Shown here: one piece after another, positions 56,527-64,000 of the stretch | How positions within the stretch are numbered: the stretch's first letter is position 1 | Layout: each line of letters opens with the position of its first letter | DNA from: an uncultured Rhizobiaceae group bacterium | Lineage (GTDB): Bacteria > Pseudomonadota > Alphaproteobacteria > Rhizobiales > Rhizobiaceae | Assembly (NCBI GenBank): GCA_947501445.1 | Contig: CANMVS010000001.1 | Span: 1 to 64,000, forward strand | Direction: 5' to 3' | DNA: 64,000 nt | The notes under the pieces: generated by a model | What the model was told of the DNA's origin: nothing | What the model saw: the letters and a program-made list of their open reading frames with translations, nothing else | The model's database searches: none | Translations under genes and position numbers: made by a program

Positions 56527-57477
56527 TTAGACTGTTATTGCCAGCACGAGTGGCAGTGCAATGAGGCTCATGAGATAGGTCGCCACAACAAGGCTCGATG
56601 CAACAGCACCATCACAACCATAACGCACTGCAATCACTGCTGCTATCGTTCCGGATGGCATAGCCGCCTCGATGATCAATAGTTCCCGATTGATTTTGGG
56701 CAGCCCTAATGTTTCAGCAAAGCCCCACGCTATTACGGGCTCCAGACCCAATTTCAGACAAACCACGACCAGGATAGGTGGAATCAATTTGCGGATATCA
56801 ATGGGCCTGAGCATTAGACCGACGGCAAAGGCAACCAGAACATCCAGTGAGGCACCAATCACCTTCAACAGGTCATAAAGAATCTTATAAACCCAGTCTT
56901 CCTGATCAAGACCAATATGCGAAAAGAATATTCCAGCCAGCGTTGCGAGAAAAATTGGTGATACGAAAAATTTTGCCAGCGCTGACCAGAAATTGACATC
57001 ACTGTCTTCCTCACGGCCAAAATACATGGCCACCATTACACCGAAGGTGAAAAGCGGCAAGACCACACCAAATTCGCCCATCGTGACGACCTGGTTCATA
57101 ACCTCATGATTGTTGTTAAAAACATTCCGGATAATTGAGTAACCAAGCGTCGAAGAGCTGCCAACGCCCGAGACAAGAATGACGGCACCCAACACCGGCC
57201 TGCTGAGCTTCATCATTCGGCCGATGAAAAAAGCGGCCAGCATGACGATCGCCATTGAGGAGAATATGGATAAGGCAGGAAGCAGGCGATGCAGCGTAAA
57301 AGGTTCAAGGCTGATTGTGCAAAAAATCAGAGCAGGCAGCGCGAATTCTGTAACCAAACGGGCAAATACGCCCTCTTCCTGCGGCAGGATGGATGAGCGC
57401 GTGCGCAGCAAAATAGCCAATCCGCTCAGACATATCAGCACCAAAAACTGCTCAAGTGTTTTGTCGAAAACTGACAC
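56527..57477 (-). CDS. AEC family transporter
   Basis: A 316-residue membrane protein of the auxin-efflux-carrier family with about ten helices in two repeats. Bacterial members move dicarboxylates such as malate, or related acids; the substrate here is unknown. It starts with GTG 57477, preceded by GGGGGC. An inverted repeat lies directly upstream at 57497-57512. Confidence 0.88.
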   Translation of the reverse strand: MSVFDKTLEQFLVLICLSGLAILLRTRSSILPQEEGVFARLVTEFALPALIFCTISLEPFTLHRLLPALSIFSSMAIVMLAAFFIGRMMKLSRPVLGAVILVSGVGSSSTLGYSIIRNVFNNNHEVMNQVVTMGEFGVVLPLFTFGVMVAMYFGREEDSDVNFWSALAKFFVSPIFLATLAGIFFSHIGLDQEDWVYKILYDLLKVIGASLDVLVAFAVGLMLRPIDIRKLIPPILVVVCLKLGLEPVIAWGFAETLGLPKINRELLIIEAAMPSGTIAAVIAVRYGCDGAVASSLVVATYLMSLIALPLVLAITV

Positions 57478-57496
57478 GGCGCGCCCCCGTAATAAT

Positions 57497-57512
57497 TCTA
57501 CAATCTTGTAGA
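57497..57512. promoter_or_regulatory. inverted repeat upstream of the AEC gene
   Basis: TCTACAA-TC-TTGTAGA, perfect 7-bp arms, 20 bases before the GTG start. Size and spacing suit a dimeric repressor such as a GntR-family protein. No regulator gene is adjacent. Confidence 0.4.
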
Positions 57513-57635
57513 GTTTAGGTCAGCGCACCGGTAAGGATCAATGTTGAGGCCCTATATCTCGGCCTAGGCCTGCCCGCTGAAAAACCCGACGGCTTCTGCC
57601 CGACGCCAGGAAGCGCCGGACAGGCTCGGATTGCA

Positions 57636-58118
57636 TCAAAATGGAATTTCGTCATCCATGTCTCTTGAAAATCCACCTTCCTGGGATGGTGTGGACTGAT
57701 CAATATCGCGGTTGGGTTCACCAAAGTTTCCGCCACCGCCGCCGCCACCAGCGCCTGCACCTTCAGTGCGCCCGTCCAACATCGTCAATGTGGCATTAAA
57801 GCCCTGCAGCACAACTTCAGTCGAATATTTGTCCTGACCGCTTTGGTCCTGCCATTTTCGCGTCTGCAGCTGACCCTCAAGGTAAATCTTGGACCCTTTA
57901 CGCAAATATTGTTCGGCAATTTTGCAAAGCCCCTCACTGAAAATGACAACCCGGTGCCATTCTGTCCGTTCACGTCTTTCACCGCTGTTGCGGTCACGCC
58001 AGCTTTCAGACGTTGCAACACGCAAATTGGCAATTGGACGGCCGTCCTGGGTACGACGGATTTCCGGATCGGCACCCAAATTTCCAACGAGAATTACTTT
58101 ATTGACACTTCCTGCCAT
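57636..58118 (-). CDS. ssb: single-stranded DNA-binding protein
   Basis: Tetrameric ssDNA-binding protein for replication and repair. The OB fold fills residues 1-112 ([36 protein letters not shown]). A Gly-rich linker follows (about 118-132), and the acidic tip MDDEIPF recruits repair proteins. 160 residues. It is divergent from uvrA with an SOS box between. Confidence 0.96.
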   Translation of the reverse strand: MAGSVNKVILVGNLGADPEIRRTQDGRPIANLRVATSESWRDRNSGERRERTEWHRVVIFSEGLCKIAEQYLRKGSKIYLEGQLQTRKWQDQSGQDKYSTEVVLQGFNATLTMLDGRTEGAGAGGGGGGGNFGEPNRDIDQSTPSQEGGFSRDMDDEIPF

Positions 58119-58245
58119 GATCTTTCCTCATAAACCGGGCATGCATACTGCCAGACAGTTGACATGCCCTCTCAATTTTGGCCGACAATAGACCATCCTG
58201 CAGCGCAATGTTTGTCAGTAGACGACTATCCACAGGAGCTTTTTT

Positions 58246-58260
58246 GTTCGCATTATGTTC
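58246..58260. promoter_or_regulatory. LexA (SOS) box, GTTC-N7-GTTC
   Basis: GTTC at 58246-58249 and again at 58257-58260 with exactly seven bases between, the alphaproteobacterial LexA site. It lies 128 bp from the ssb start and 175 bp from the uvrA start and could serve both. The remaining gap 58119-58434 shows nothing else I can name. Confidence 0.85.
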
Positions 58261-58434
58261 TAGTTCGCCTATAGTATGTTGTCAATTGATTCACCTGGGT
58301 GACAAAGTGGCGCGTGACTCTCGACTTGCTTACGCCAAGACCACCATTTACACCCGCATGCATATGTACAAACAAGACCTGCGCAGGCCTTTGTGCCAAG
58401 CAGTCAGATAGCGGCTTTATCCCGGACGGAAATC

Positions 58435-61353
58435 ATGAGCGAACTGAAAACCATCTCTATCCGCGGTGCCCGCGAACATAATCTAAAGGGCGTTGATCTG
58501 GATCTGCCACGCAACAAACTCATCGTAATGACGGGATTGTCGGGTTCGGGCAAATCTTCATTGGCTTTTGATACGATCTATGCGGAAGGTCAAAGGCGCT
58601 ATGTGGAAAGTCTGTCGGCCTACGCGCGACAATTTCTGGAGATGATGCAAAAACCGGATGTTGATCAGATAGAAGGTCTTTCACCGGCGATCTCCATTGA
58701 GCAGAAAACAACATCACGCAATCCGCGCTCCACTGTGGGCACCGTGACTGAAATTTACGATTACCTGCGGCTGCTTTATGCACGGGTGGGTGTTCCCTAT
58801 TCTCCGACAACAGGTCTGCCGATTGAAAGTCAGACTGTCAGCCAGATGGTTGATCGGGTTATGGCTCTTGAAGACGGCACGCGGCTGTATATCCTGGCGC
58901 CGCTGGTGCGAGGTCGAAAAGGTGAATACCGCAAGGAACTTGCGGAACTGATGAAAAAGGGTTTCCAGCGGGTCAAAATTGACGGAGCCTATTATGAAAT
59001 AGCCGAAGCGCCGGTGCTCGACAAAAAATACAAGCATGATATCGATGTGGTTGTTGACCGGGTTGTGGTGCGTGAGGATCTTTCCATGCGGCTGGCTGAC
59101 AGTCTGGAGACATGCTTGTCCATTGCCGATGGTCTGGCTGTTGCAGAATTGGCAGACAAACCGCTTCCCGCTGATGAAACGTCCGGTGGCAGCGCAAACA
59201 AATCCAAGAACGAAACACACGAACGGCTGGTTTTCTCCGAAAAATTCGCCTGCCCGGTTTCCGGGTTCACCATTGCCGAGATTGAGCCGCGACTGTTTTC
59301 CTTTAACAACCCGTTTGGTGCATGTCCGACATGTGATGGGCTTGGAACACAAAAGAAAATAGACACTTCGCTCATTATCCCTGAACCTGGACGGACATTG
59401 CGCGATGGCGCCATTGCGCCCTGGGCAAAATCAAGCTCACCCTATTATGGGCAGACGCTTGAGGCGCTGGGACGCCATTTTGATTTCAAATTGGGTGACC
59501 GCTGGAACGAACTTTCAGAAGGCGCCCAGGAAGCCATCCTGCGCGGTACCAAAGACAAAATAGACTTCAATTATGACGATGGATTGCGCTCTTACAAAAC
59601 GTCCAAGACTTTTGAAGGCATCATTCCAAATCTGGAAAGACGGTGGAAGGAAACCGATTCCGCCTGGGCCCGTGAAGAAATAGAGCGTTATATGGCCGCG
59701 GCCGATTGCCCGTCTTGCGCCGGATACCGGTTAAAACCGGAAGCGATGGCAGTCAAGATTGCCGGGCTGCACGTTGGACGTGTTACTGAAATGTCCATTC
59801 GTGACGCCGGTGAATGGTTTTTGAACCTGCCGGAAAAATTGACCGACAAGCAAAACGAGATTGCCGGACGGATTTTCAAGGAAATCCGTGACCGACTGAA
59901 ATTTCTCAATGATGTGGGACTGGACTATCTGACGCTGTCGCGTAACTCGGGATCGCTCTCCGGTGGAGAGAGCCAACGCATTCGCCTGGCGTCGCAGATT
60001 GGCTCCGGCCTGACGGGCGTGCTTTATGTTCTCGACGAACCGTCAATTGGTCTTCACCAGCGTGACAATGCACGCCTGCTCGAAACGCTCAAACACCTGC
60101 GTGACATTGGCAATACGGTTATTGTGGTTGAGCATGATGAAGACGCCATCATGACAGCAGATCATGTGGTTGATATTGGTCCGGCAGCCGGAATTCATGG
60201 CGGCGAGATTGTTGCCGAAGGGACACCAGCAGACATTCTGGCTTCGCCAAAATCACTGACCGGACAATATTTGTCCGGCACAATGGAAGTGGAAATTCCA
60301 GGCCAACGCCGAAAAATCAACAAGAAACGGCAAATCAAAATTATCGGTGCTCGCGCCAATAATCTGAAGAACGTCACAGCCAATATTCCGCTGGGTGTGT
60401 TTACCGCAGTTACGGGTGTATCGGGTGGTGGCAAATCAACATTCCTGATTGAGACGCTCTACAAAGCTGCAGCGCGCCGGGTGATGGGATCGCGCGAGAA
60501 CCCTGCAGTTCACGATCGCATTGATGGGCTTGAACATATTGACAAGGTCATCGATATCGATCAGTCGCCAATTGGCCGCACACCACGCTCCAACCCGGCG
60601 ACCTACACCGGAGCCTTTACGCCGATACGAGATTGGTTTTCCGGTCTGCCGGAAGCAAAAGTTCGCGGGTATCTGCCGGGGCGTTTTTCATTCAACGTAA
60701 AGGGCGGTCGATGTGAGGCCTGTCAGGGCGATGGTGTCATCAAGATTGAGATGCACTTTTTGCCAGATGTCTATGTCACCTGTGACGTATGCCATGGGCA
60801 ACGCTATAATCGTGAAACACTTGAGGTGACATTCAAGGGCAAGTCCATTGCTGACGTGCTGGAGATGACCGTTGAAGAAGGATGCGAGTTCTTTTCCGCA
60901 GTGCCGGCAGTGCGCGACAAACTGGTGACACTCAGACGTGTCGGACTTGGCTACATCAAGGTAGGCCAGCAGGCCACCACCCTTTCAGGTGGCGAAGCGC
61001 AAAGGGTAAAACTTGCAAAGGAGTTGTCAAAACGCTCCACCGGACGAACCCTTTATATTCTGGATGAACCGACGACGGGTCTGCATTTCCACGACGTGGC
61101 CAAGCTGCTTGATGTGCTGCATGAGATTGTCAACCAGGGCAATTCAGTTGTCGTCATCGAACATAATCTTGAGGTTATCAAAACGGCCGATCACGTCATC
61201 GACCTGGGTCCAGAGGGCGGCGATGGAGGTGGTGAGATTGTTGCTATTGGTACACCGGAAGAGATAGCGAAGATTGACCGTTCCTACACGGGACATTTCC
61301 TCAAGCAATTGCTGCAGCGTCGCCCAGCCAAAAATGTTCAGGCGGCAGAGTAG
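58435..61353 (+). CDS. uvrA: excinuclease ABC subunit A
   Basis: Damage-sensing ATPase of nucleotide excision repair. The 972-residue protein has two ABC modules: Walker [10 protein letters not shown] (Lys40) and GVSGGGKST (about 660), signature LSGGE in each half, and two zinc modules with CPTCDG..., CPSCAGY and CEACQGDG / [12 protein letters not shown] 58435 gives the normal start [18 protein letters not shown]; an upstream frame from 58393 is not supported. Regulation by LexA is likely. Confidence 0.96.
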   Translation: MSELKTISIRGAREHNLKGVDLDLPRNKLIVMTGLSGSGKSSLAFDTIYAEGQRRYVESLSAYARQFLEMMQKPDVDQIEGLSPAISIEQKTTSRNPRSTVGTVTEIYDYLRLLYARVGVPYSPTTGLPIESQTVSQMVDRVMALEDGTRLYILAPLVRGRKGEYRKELAELMKKGFQRVKIDGAYYEIAEAPVLDKKYKHDIDVVVDRVVVREDLSMRLADSLETCLSIADGLAVAELADKPLPADETSGGSANKSKNETHERLVFSEKFACPVSGFTIAEIEPRLFSFNNPFGACPTCDGLGTQKKIDTSLIIPEPGRTLRDGAIAPWAKSSSPYYGQTLEALGRHFDFKLGDRWNELSEGAQEAILRGTKDKIDFNYDDGLRSYKTSKTFEGIIPNLERRWKETDSAWAREEIERYMAAADCPSCAGYRLKPEAMAVKIAGLHVGRVTEMSIRDAGEWFLNLPEKLTDKQNEIAGRIFKEIRDRLKFLNDVGLDYLTLSRNSGSLSGGESQRIRLASQIGSGLTGVLYVLDEPSIGLHQRDNARLLETLKHLRDIGNTVIVVEHDEDAIMTADHVVDIGPAAGIHGGEIVAEGTPADILASPKSLTGQYLSGTMEVEIPGQRRKINKKRQIKIIGARANNLKNVTANIPLGVFTAVTGVSGGGKSTFLIETLYKAAARRVMGSRENPAVHDRIDGLEHIDKVIDIDQSPIGRTPRSNPATYTGAFTPIRDWFSGLPEAKVRGYLPGRFSFNVKGGRCEACQGDGVIKIEMHFLPDVYVTCDVCHGQRYNRETLEVTFKGKSIADVLEMTVEEGCEFFSAVPAVRDKLVTLRRVGLGYIKVGQQATTLSGGEAQRVKLAKELSKRSTGRTLYILDEPTTGLHFHDVAKLLDVLHEIVNQGNSVVVIEHNLEVIKTADHVIDLGPEGGDGGGEIVAIGTPEEIAKIDRSYTGHFLKQLLQRRPAKNVQAAE

Positions 61354-61381
61354 TTTACGGATCGAATTAACGGGGCAACAC

Positions 61382-62188
61382 ATGACAGATACATCAGCGA
61401 TCAGAGCCGGAATTGGCGGGTGGACCTTTGCACCGTGGCGCGGAACATTTTATCCGGACAAGCTGCGACAAAAAGATGAGTTGGAATTTGCCAGCCGCCA
61501 GGTAGCCACGATTGAGATCAACGGCACCTATTATGGCACGCAAAAACCGGCAACCTTTGCCAAATGGGCAAGTGATGTGCCGCAAGGATTTGTCTTTAGT
61601 GTCAAGGGCAACCGCTTTGTCACAAACAGGCGGGTACTGGCTGAATCAGGAGACTCTCTTGAGCGTTTTCTGGGTTCTGGCATAACAGAACTCGGTGATC
61701 ATCTGGGGCCACTTTTGTGGCAGTTTGCCCCGACAAAGCAATTTGACGCTGATGACTTTGGCGCATTTTTATCGATGTTACCCAACAGCCGCGATGGTCT
61801 GAATTTGCGCCATGCAGTGGAAGTACGCCATCCCAGCTTTTGCACACCGGAATTTGTCGCATTGACGCAAAGTCATGGTGTGGCAATTGTCTATGCGCAC
61901 CATAACAAATACCCGGAAATAGCAGACGTAACTGCACCATTTGTCTATGCCCGCCTTCAGGAAGGCCAGGATGATATTCCAACAGCCTATTCCACCACTG
62001 ACCTCGACCTTTGGGCCAAACGTGCACAGCACTGGGCACAGGGGGGAAACTGTACGGATCTTGCGCTAAGTGCACCGGATCATACTCCTGAAAAACAACC
62101 GCGCGATGTATTCGTCTACTTTATTCATGAGGGCAAAATTCGCGCGCCGCAGGCGGCGATGGCCATGCAACAACGATGTGATATTTAA
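61382..62188 (+). CDS. DUF72 family protein
   Basis: A 268-residue TIM-barrel-like protein of the DUF72 family. Segments are GIGGWTFAPWRGTFYP, TIEINGTYYGTQKPATFAKWAS, FVFSVKGNRFVTN and the C-terminal VFVYFIHEGK. Enzyme activity is not known. I start at ATG 61382 (ACGGGG upstream), 28 bp after uvrA; a longer frame from 61274 lies inside uvrA. Confidence 0.88.
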   Translation: MTDTSAIRAGIGGWTFAPWRGTFYPDKLRQKDELEFASRQVATIEINGTYYGTQKPATFAKWASDVPQGFVFSVKGNRFVTNRRVLAESGDSLERFLGSGITELGDHLGPLLWQFAPTKQFDADDFGAFLSMLPNSRDGLNLRHAVEVRHPSFCTPEFVALTQSHGVAIVYAHHNKYPEIADVTAPFVYARLQEGQDDIPTAYSTTDLDLWAKRAQHWAQGGNCTDLALSAPDHTPEKQPRDVFVYFIHEGKIRAPQAAMAMQQRCDI

Positions 62189-62204
62189 AGCGCCAGTGGA
62201 GTGA

Positions 62205-62531
62205 ATGATTGAAATGACGCAAATAAAACTGAGTCGACCGGAAGAATGCTGCGATATGGCTGACGTGCGTCGTGAGATTGATCGGCTGGATTGCGAACTG
62301 ATGAACCTGTTGGCTAAACGGGCGGCTTACATCGACCGGGCGGCTGAGATCAAGCACCGTTCAAACATCCCTGCTGATATTAAATGGCGGGTTGAAGAAG
62401 TTGCGCAGAACGCGCGCCAGAATGCAAAACGGCATGGGCTTGATTGTGATTTTGCCGAGACCCTTTGGCGCGGGTTGATTCAATGGTCCATTGATCGGGA
62501 AAACACGATAATGGAGCCAATCGGCAAATAG
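62205..62531 (+). CDS. chorismate mutase (AroQ type)
   Basis: A 108-residue all-helical enzyme converting chorismate to prephenate for Phe and Tyr synthesis. The pattern DVRREIDRLDCELMNLLAKRAAYIDRAAEIK carries the catalytic Arg and Lys of the first helix, and WRVEEVAQNARQNAKRHGLD the second. GGAG precedes ATG 62205. It is 16 bp behind DUF72. Confidence 0.9.
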   Translation: MIEMTQIKLSRPEECCDMADVRREIDRLDCELMNLLAKRAAYIDRAAEIKHRSNIPADIKWRVEEVAQNARQNAKRHGLDCDFAETLWRGLIQWSIDRENTIMEPIGK

Positions 62532-62555
62532 CAACCGGAAGGAATACCCTGGCGG

Positions 62556-62897
62556 TCAGGGCTGACTGGCATGAACAGCGAGCCAGACGGTTGCTGGATG
62601 TGACTGTGTCCAGGTAACCCGGTGGCGGCAATGCGCCGGAAGTAACAGCCAGTCTCCCACTTCAAGCCGGCGCTCTTGTGGTTCGCCCTCTATTTGCAAA
62701 CGGGCGCTTCCGGCAACAACCATGACCCATTCATCCTGTGCCTGATCATACCACGCGTCCAAAGGTGTCGTTTGACCGGTTGAGATAATCCGTTCGATAC
62801 GAAGATTGGGGGTGACAAACAAATCATCAAACTGCTCATCAGACGAATTGGATCCGGTAATACCGTCGAACAGATTTCCAATCGGGATTTCAACCAC
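62556..62897 (-). CDS. small cupin-domain protein
   Basis: A 113-residue single-domain cupin. The two beta motifs are WVMVVAGSARLQIEG (about 65-80) and the late LPAHCRHRVTWT with two His that could bind a metal. GTG 62897 is preceded by GAGAAGGATC and overlaps the end of the NAD(P)HX gene by eight bases, so translation is coupled; the longer frame would lie inside that gene. Function unknown. Confidence 0.82.
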   Translation of the reverse strand: MVEIPIGNLFDGITGSNSSDEQFDDLFVTPNLRIERIISTGQTTPLDAWYDQAQDEWVMVVAGSARLQIEGEPQERRLEVGDWLLLPAHCRHRVTWTQSHPATVWLAVHASQP

Positions 62898-64000
62898 GAT
62901 CCTTCTCACTTGTATCAACTGCACTGGCAGTTCCGGCACTAAAAATACCTGTCGCTGGAATGTTTTCAACCAGTGTTTCGGCGGTCAGACCTTCTCCGGC
63001 GCGGTGCCCGGCCAGACCATGCATGTAAGCGGCTGCAGCAGTTGCCGCGAATGGTGCCATACCTTGTGCCAACAAAGCCCCAATAATTCCAGCAAGACAA
63101 TCACCCGAGCCTGCAGTTGCAAGCCAGGCTGGTCCATTTGTATTGATCACCGCCCGTCCATCCGGAGCAGCGACAACCGTATCTGCACCCTTGTACAGGA
63201 CAACCCCATTGCTGCGTTTTGCTGCCAGTCTTGTTCGATCAATTTTTGACAGCGTTGAATCTGCGTAGAGACCCGGGAACAACCGTGAAAACTCGCCATC
63301 ATGGGGTGTCAGCACCAGGCGTGTCTCTCCACGCACACAAGTGTTAAACAAGCTGGTAGTTTGACCACCAAATGACGAAATTCCGTCTGCATCCAGAACC
63401 AGTTTTCTATCGCTTTCAGCGATCATCAGTGCAAATTTTCGCGCTTTTTCGCCGACGCCAAAGCCAGGACCGAGCACGAATGCACTGTACCGGCGATCTT
63501 CCAACAGGCTTTCCAGATCGGCTTCATTGTCAATCTTGCGCTGCATAACCGCCGTTAGATGTGCTGCATTGGCAGCAACTGCAGAGCCCGGAGACAAAAC
63601 ACTAACCAATCCCGCCCCTGCCCTCAGCCCGGCCGAAGCTGCGATCCGGGCAGCCCCGGTTTGCGCAAACCCGCCACTAAATACCCCCAGGTGGCCGCGC
63701 TGATACTTGTGCGCATTGCGATCAGGCTGGGGGAGATCACCTGCCCATAATGCAGGTGAATTGAGCCACAGGCTGTCACTATGGCTTACGATCAGTCGTT
63801 GGGGAATTCCGATATCAGCGACTTGAACCGCCCCGCATAATTGCCCACCTGGCATCAGGAAATGACCTGGCTTGGGCGCTGCGAAGGTAACGGTGAAATT
63901 CGCACGAAGAGCGGCACCCATAATCTGTCCGGTATTGCCTGAAACGCCCGAGGGTAGATCGACTGAGACCACAGGACAGCCTGCCGCTTGTATGTGTTTG
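62890..64000 (-). CDS. bifunctional NAD(P)HX epimerase/dehydratase, 5' part outside the window
   Basis: Repairs hydrated NADH and NADPH. The visible part starts in the epimerase (YjeF-N) domain (VSVDLPSGVSGNTGQI), which is cut by the window edge, and continues into the ADP-dependent dehydratase (carbohydrate-kinase-like) domain: YQRGHLGVFSGGFAQTGAARIAA, the LTPHDGEFSRLF loop and the ATAGSGDCLAG catalytic motif. The frame stays open to base 64000. The cupin gene overlaps its stop. Confidence 0.9.
   Translation of the reverse strand, partial: KHIQAAGCPVVSVDLPSGVSGNTGQIMGAALRANFTVTFAAPKPGHFLMPGGQLCGAVQVADIGIPQRLIVSHSDSLWLNSPALWAGDLPQPDRNAHKYQRGHLGVFSGGFAQTGAARIAASAGLRAGAGLVSVLSPGSAVAANAAHLTAVMQRKIDNEADLESLLEDRRYSAFVLGPGFGVGEKARKFALMIAESDRKLVLDADGISSFGGQTTSLFNTCVRGETRLVLTPHDGEFSRLFPGLYADSTLSKIDRTRLAAKRSNGVVLYKGADTVVAAPDGRAVINTNGPAWLATAGSGDCLAGIIGALLAQGMAPFAATAAAAYMHGLAGHRAGEGLTAETLVENIPATGIFSAGTASAVDTSEKDRG

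Overview
The window looks like chromosomal DNA from an alphaproteobacterium, most likely Hyphomicrobiales (Rhizobiales). This rests on gene order and signals seen here: prfB-mrcA-amiC beside rne, accB-accC-aat-DUF2155-NDUFA12, gyrA-coaD-two cyclophilins-queA-tgt, ssb divergent from uvrA across a GTTC-N7-GTTC SOS box, and a DUF6455 gene. I did not try to name a genus. Most of the window is ordinary housekeeping sequence.

Layout. 1-1.7 kb: a complete-looking IS1380-family element beside a tRNA-Thr gene. 1.9-6.0 kb: nadK, a secreted protein, then a cytochrome b561-YceI fusion and a separate YceI gene divergent from a MarR regulator. 6.4-15.5 kb: prfB (with its programmed +1 frameshift), PBP1a, a cell-wall amidase, and RNase E. 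15.6-25.8 kb: an aminotransferase, an M48/TPR protease with a DsbA-like protein, aroQ, accBC, aat, DUF2155, NDUFA12, a GNAT acetyltransferase and gatB. 26-30.5 kb: a DUF6455 gene and cyoABCD quinol oxidase. 30.6-31.8 kb: an aminotransferase with a Tat-type leader.

The accessory part is 32.2-35.3 kb. A roughly 390-bp direct repeat carries a small secreted-protein gene, intact in the left copy and 5'-truncated in the right copy. The two copies flank decayed mobilisation sequence (MobC-like fragment, IS3 end, C-terminal piece of a type IV coupling protein, a frameshifted hypothetical gene) and an intact ParDE-type toxin-antitoxin pair. The right copy ends inside the 3' end of tRNA-Leu(GAG).

35.5-41.8 kb: lipB, a two-TM potassium channel, a DMT transporter, then a glutathione-dependent formaldehyde cluster (HTH regulator, adhC, DUF188, GST-like, fghA). 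41.9-46 kb: a solute-binding protein and a BCCT transporter in one operon, divergent from a GlxA/AraC-type regulator. 46-53.6 kb: tgt, queA, two cyclophilins, coaD, two tiny membrane proteins and gyrA. 54-64 kb: an MFS transporter, a secreted protein, DUF4336, an AEC transporter, ssb, uvrA, DUF72, chorismate mutase, a cupin and the 3' part of a bifunctional NAD(P)HX repair gene that leaves the window.

The signals I find most worth following are a family of about 100-bp two-hairpin intergenic repeats (five copies, mostly at transcript ends), a Tgt that has lost three of its four expected zinc ligands, the direct-repeat island at tRNA-Leu, the Tat-leader aminotransferase, and the binding-protein/BCCT operon. 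I saw no CRISPR array, no prophage and no clearly new defence system.
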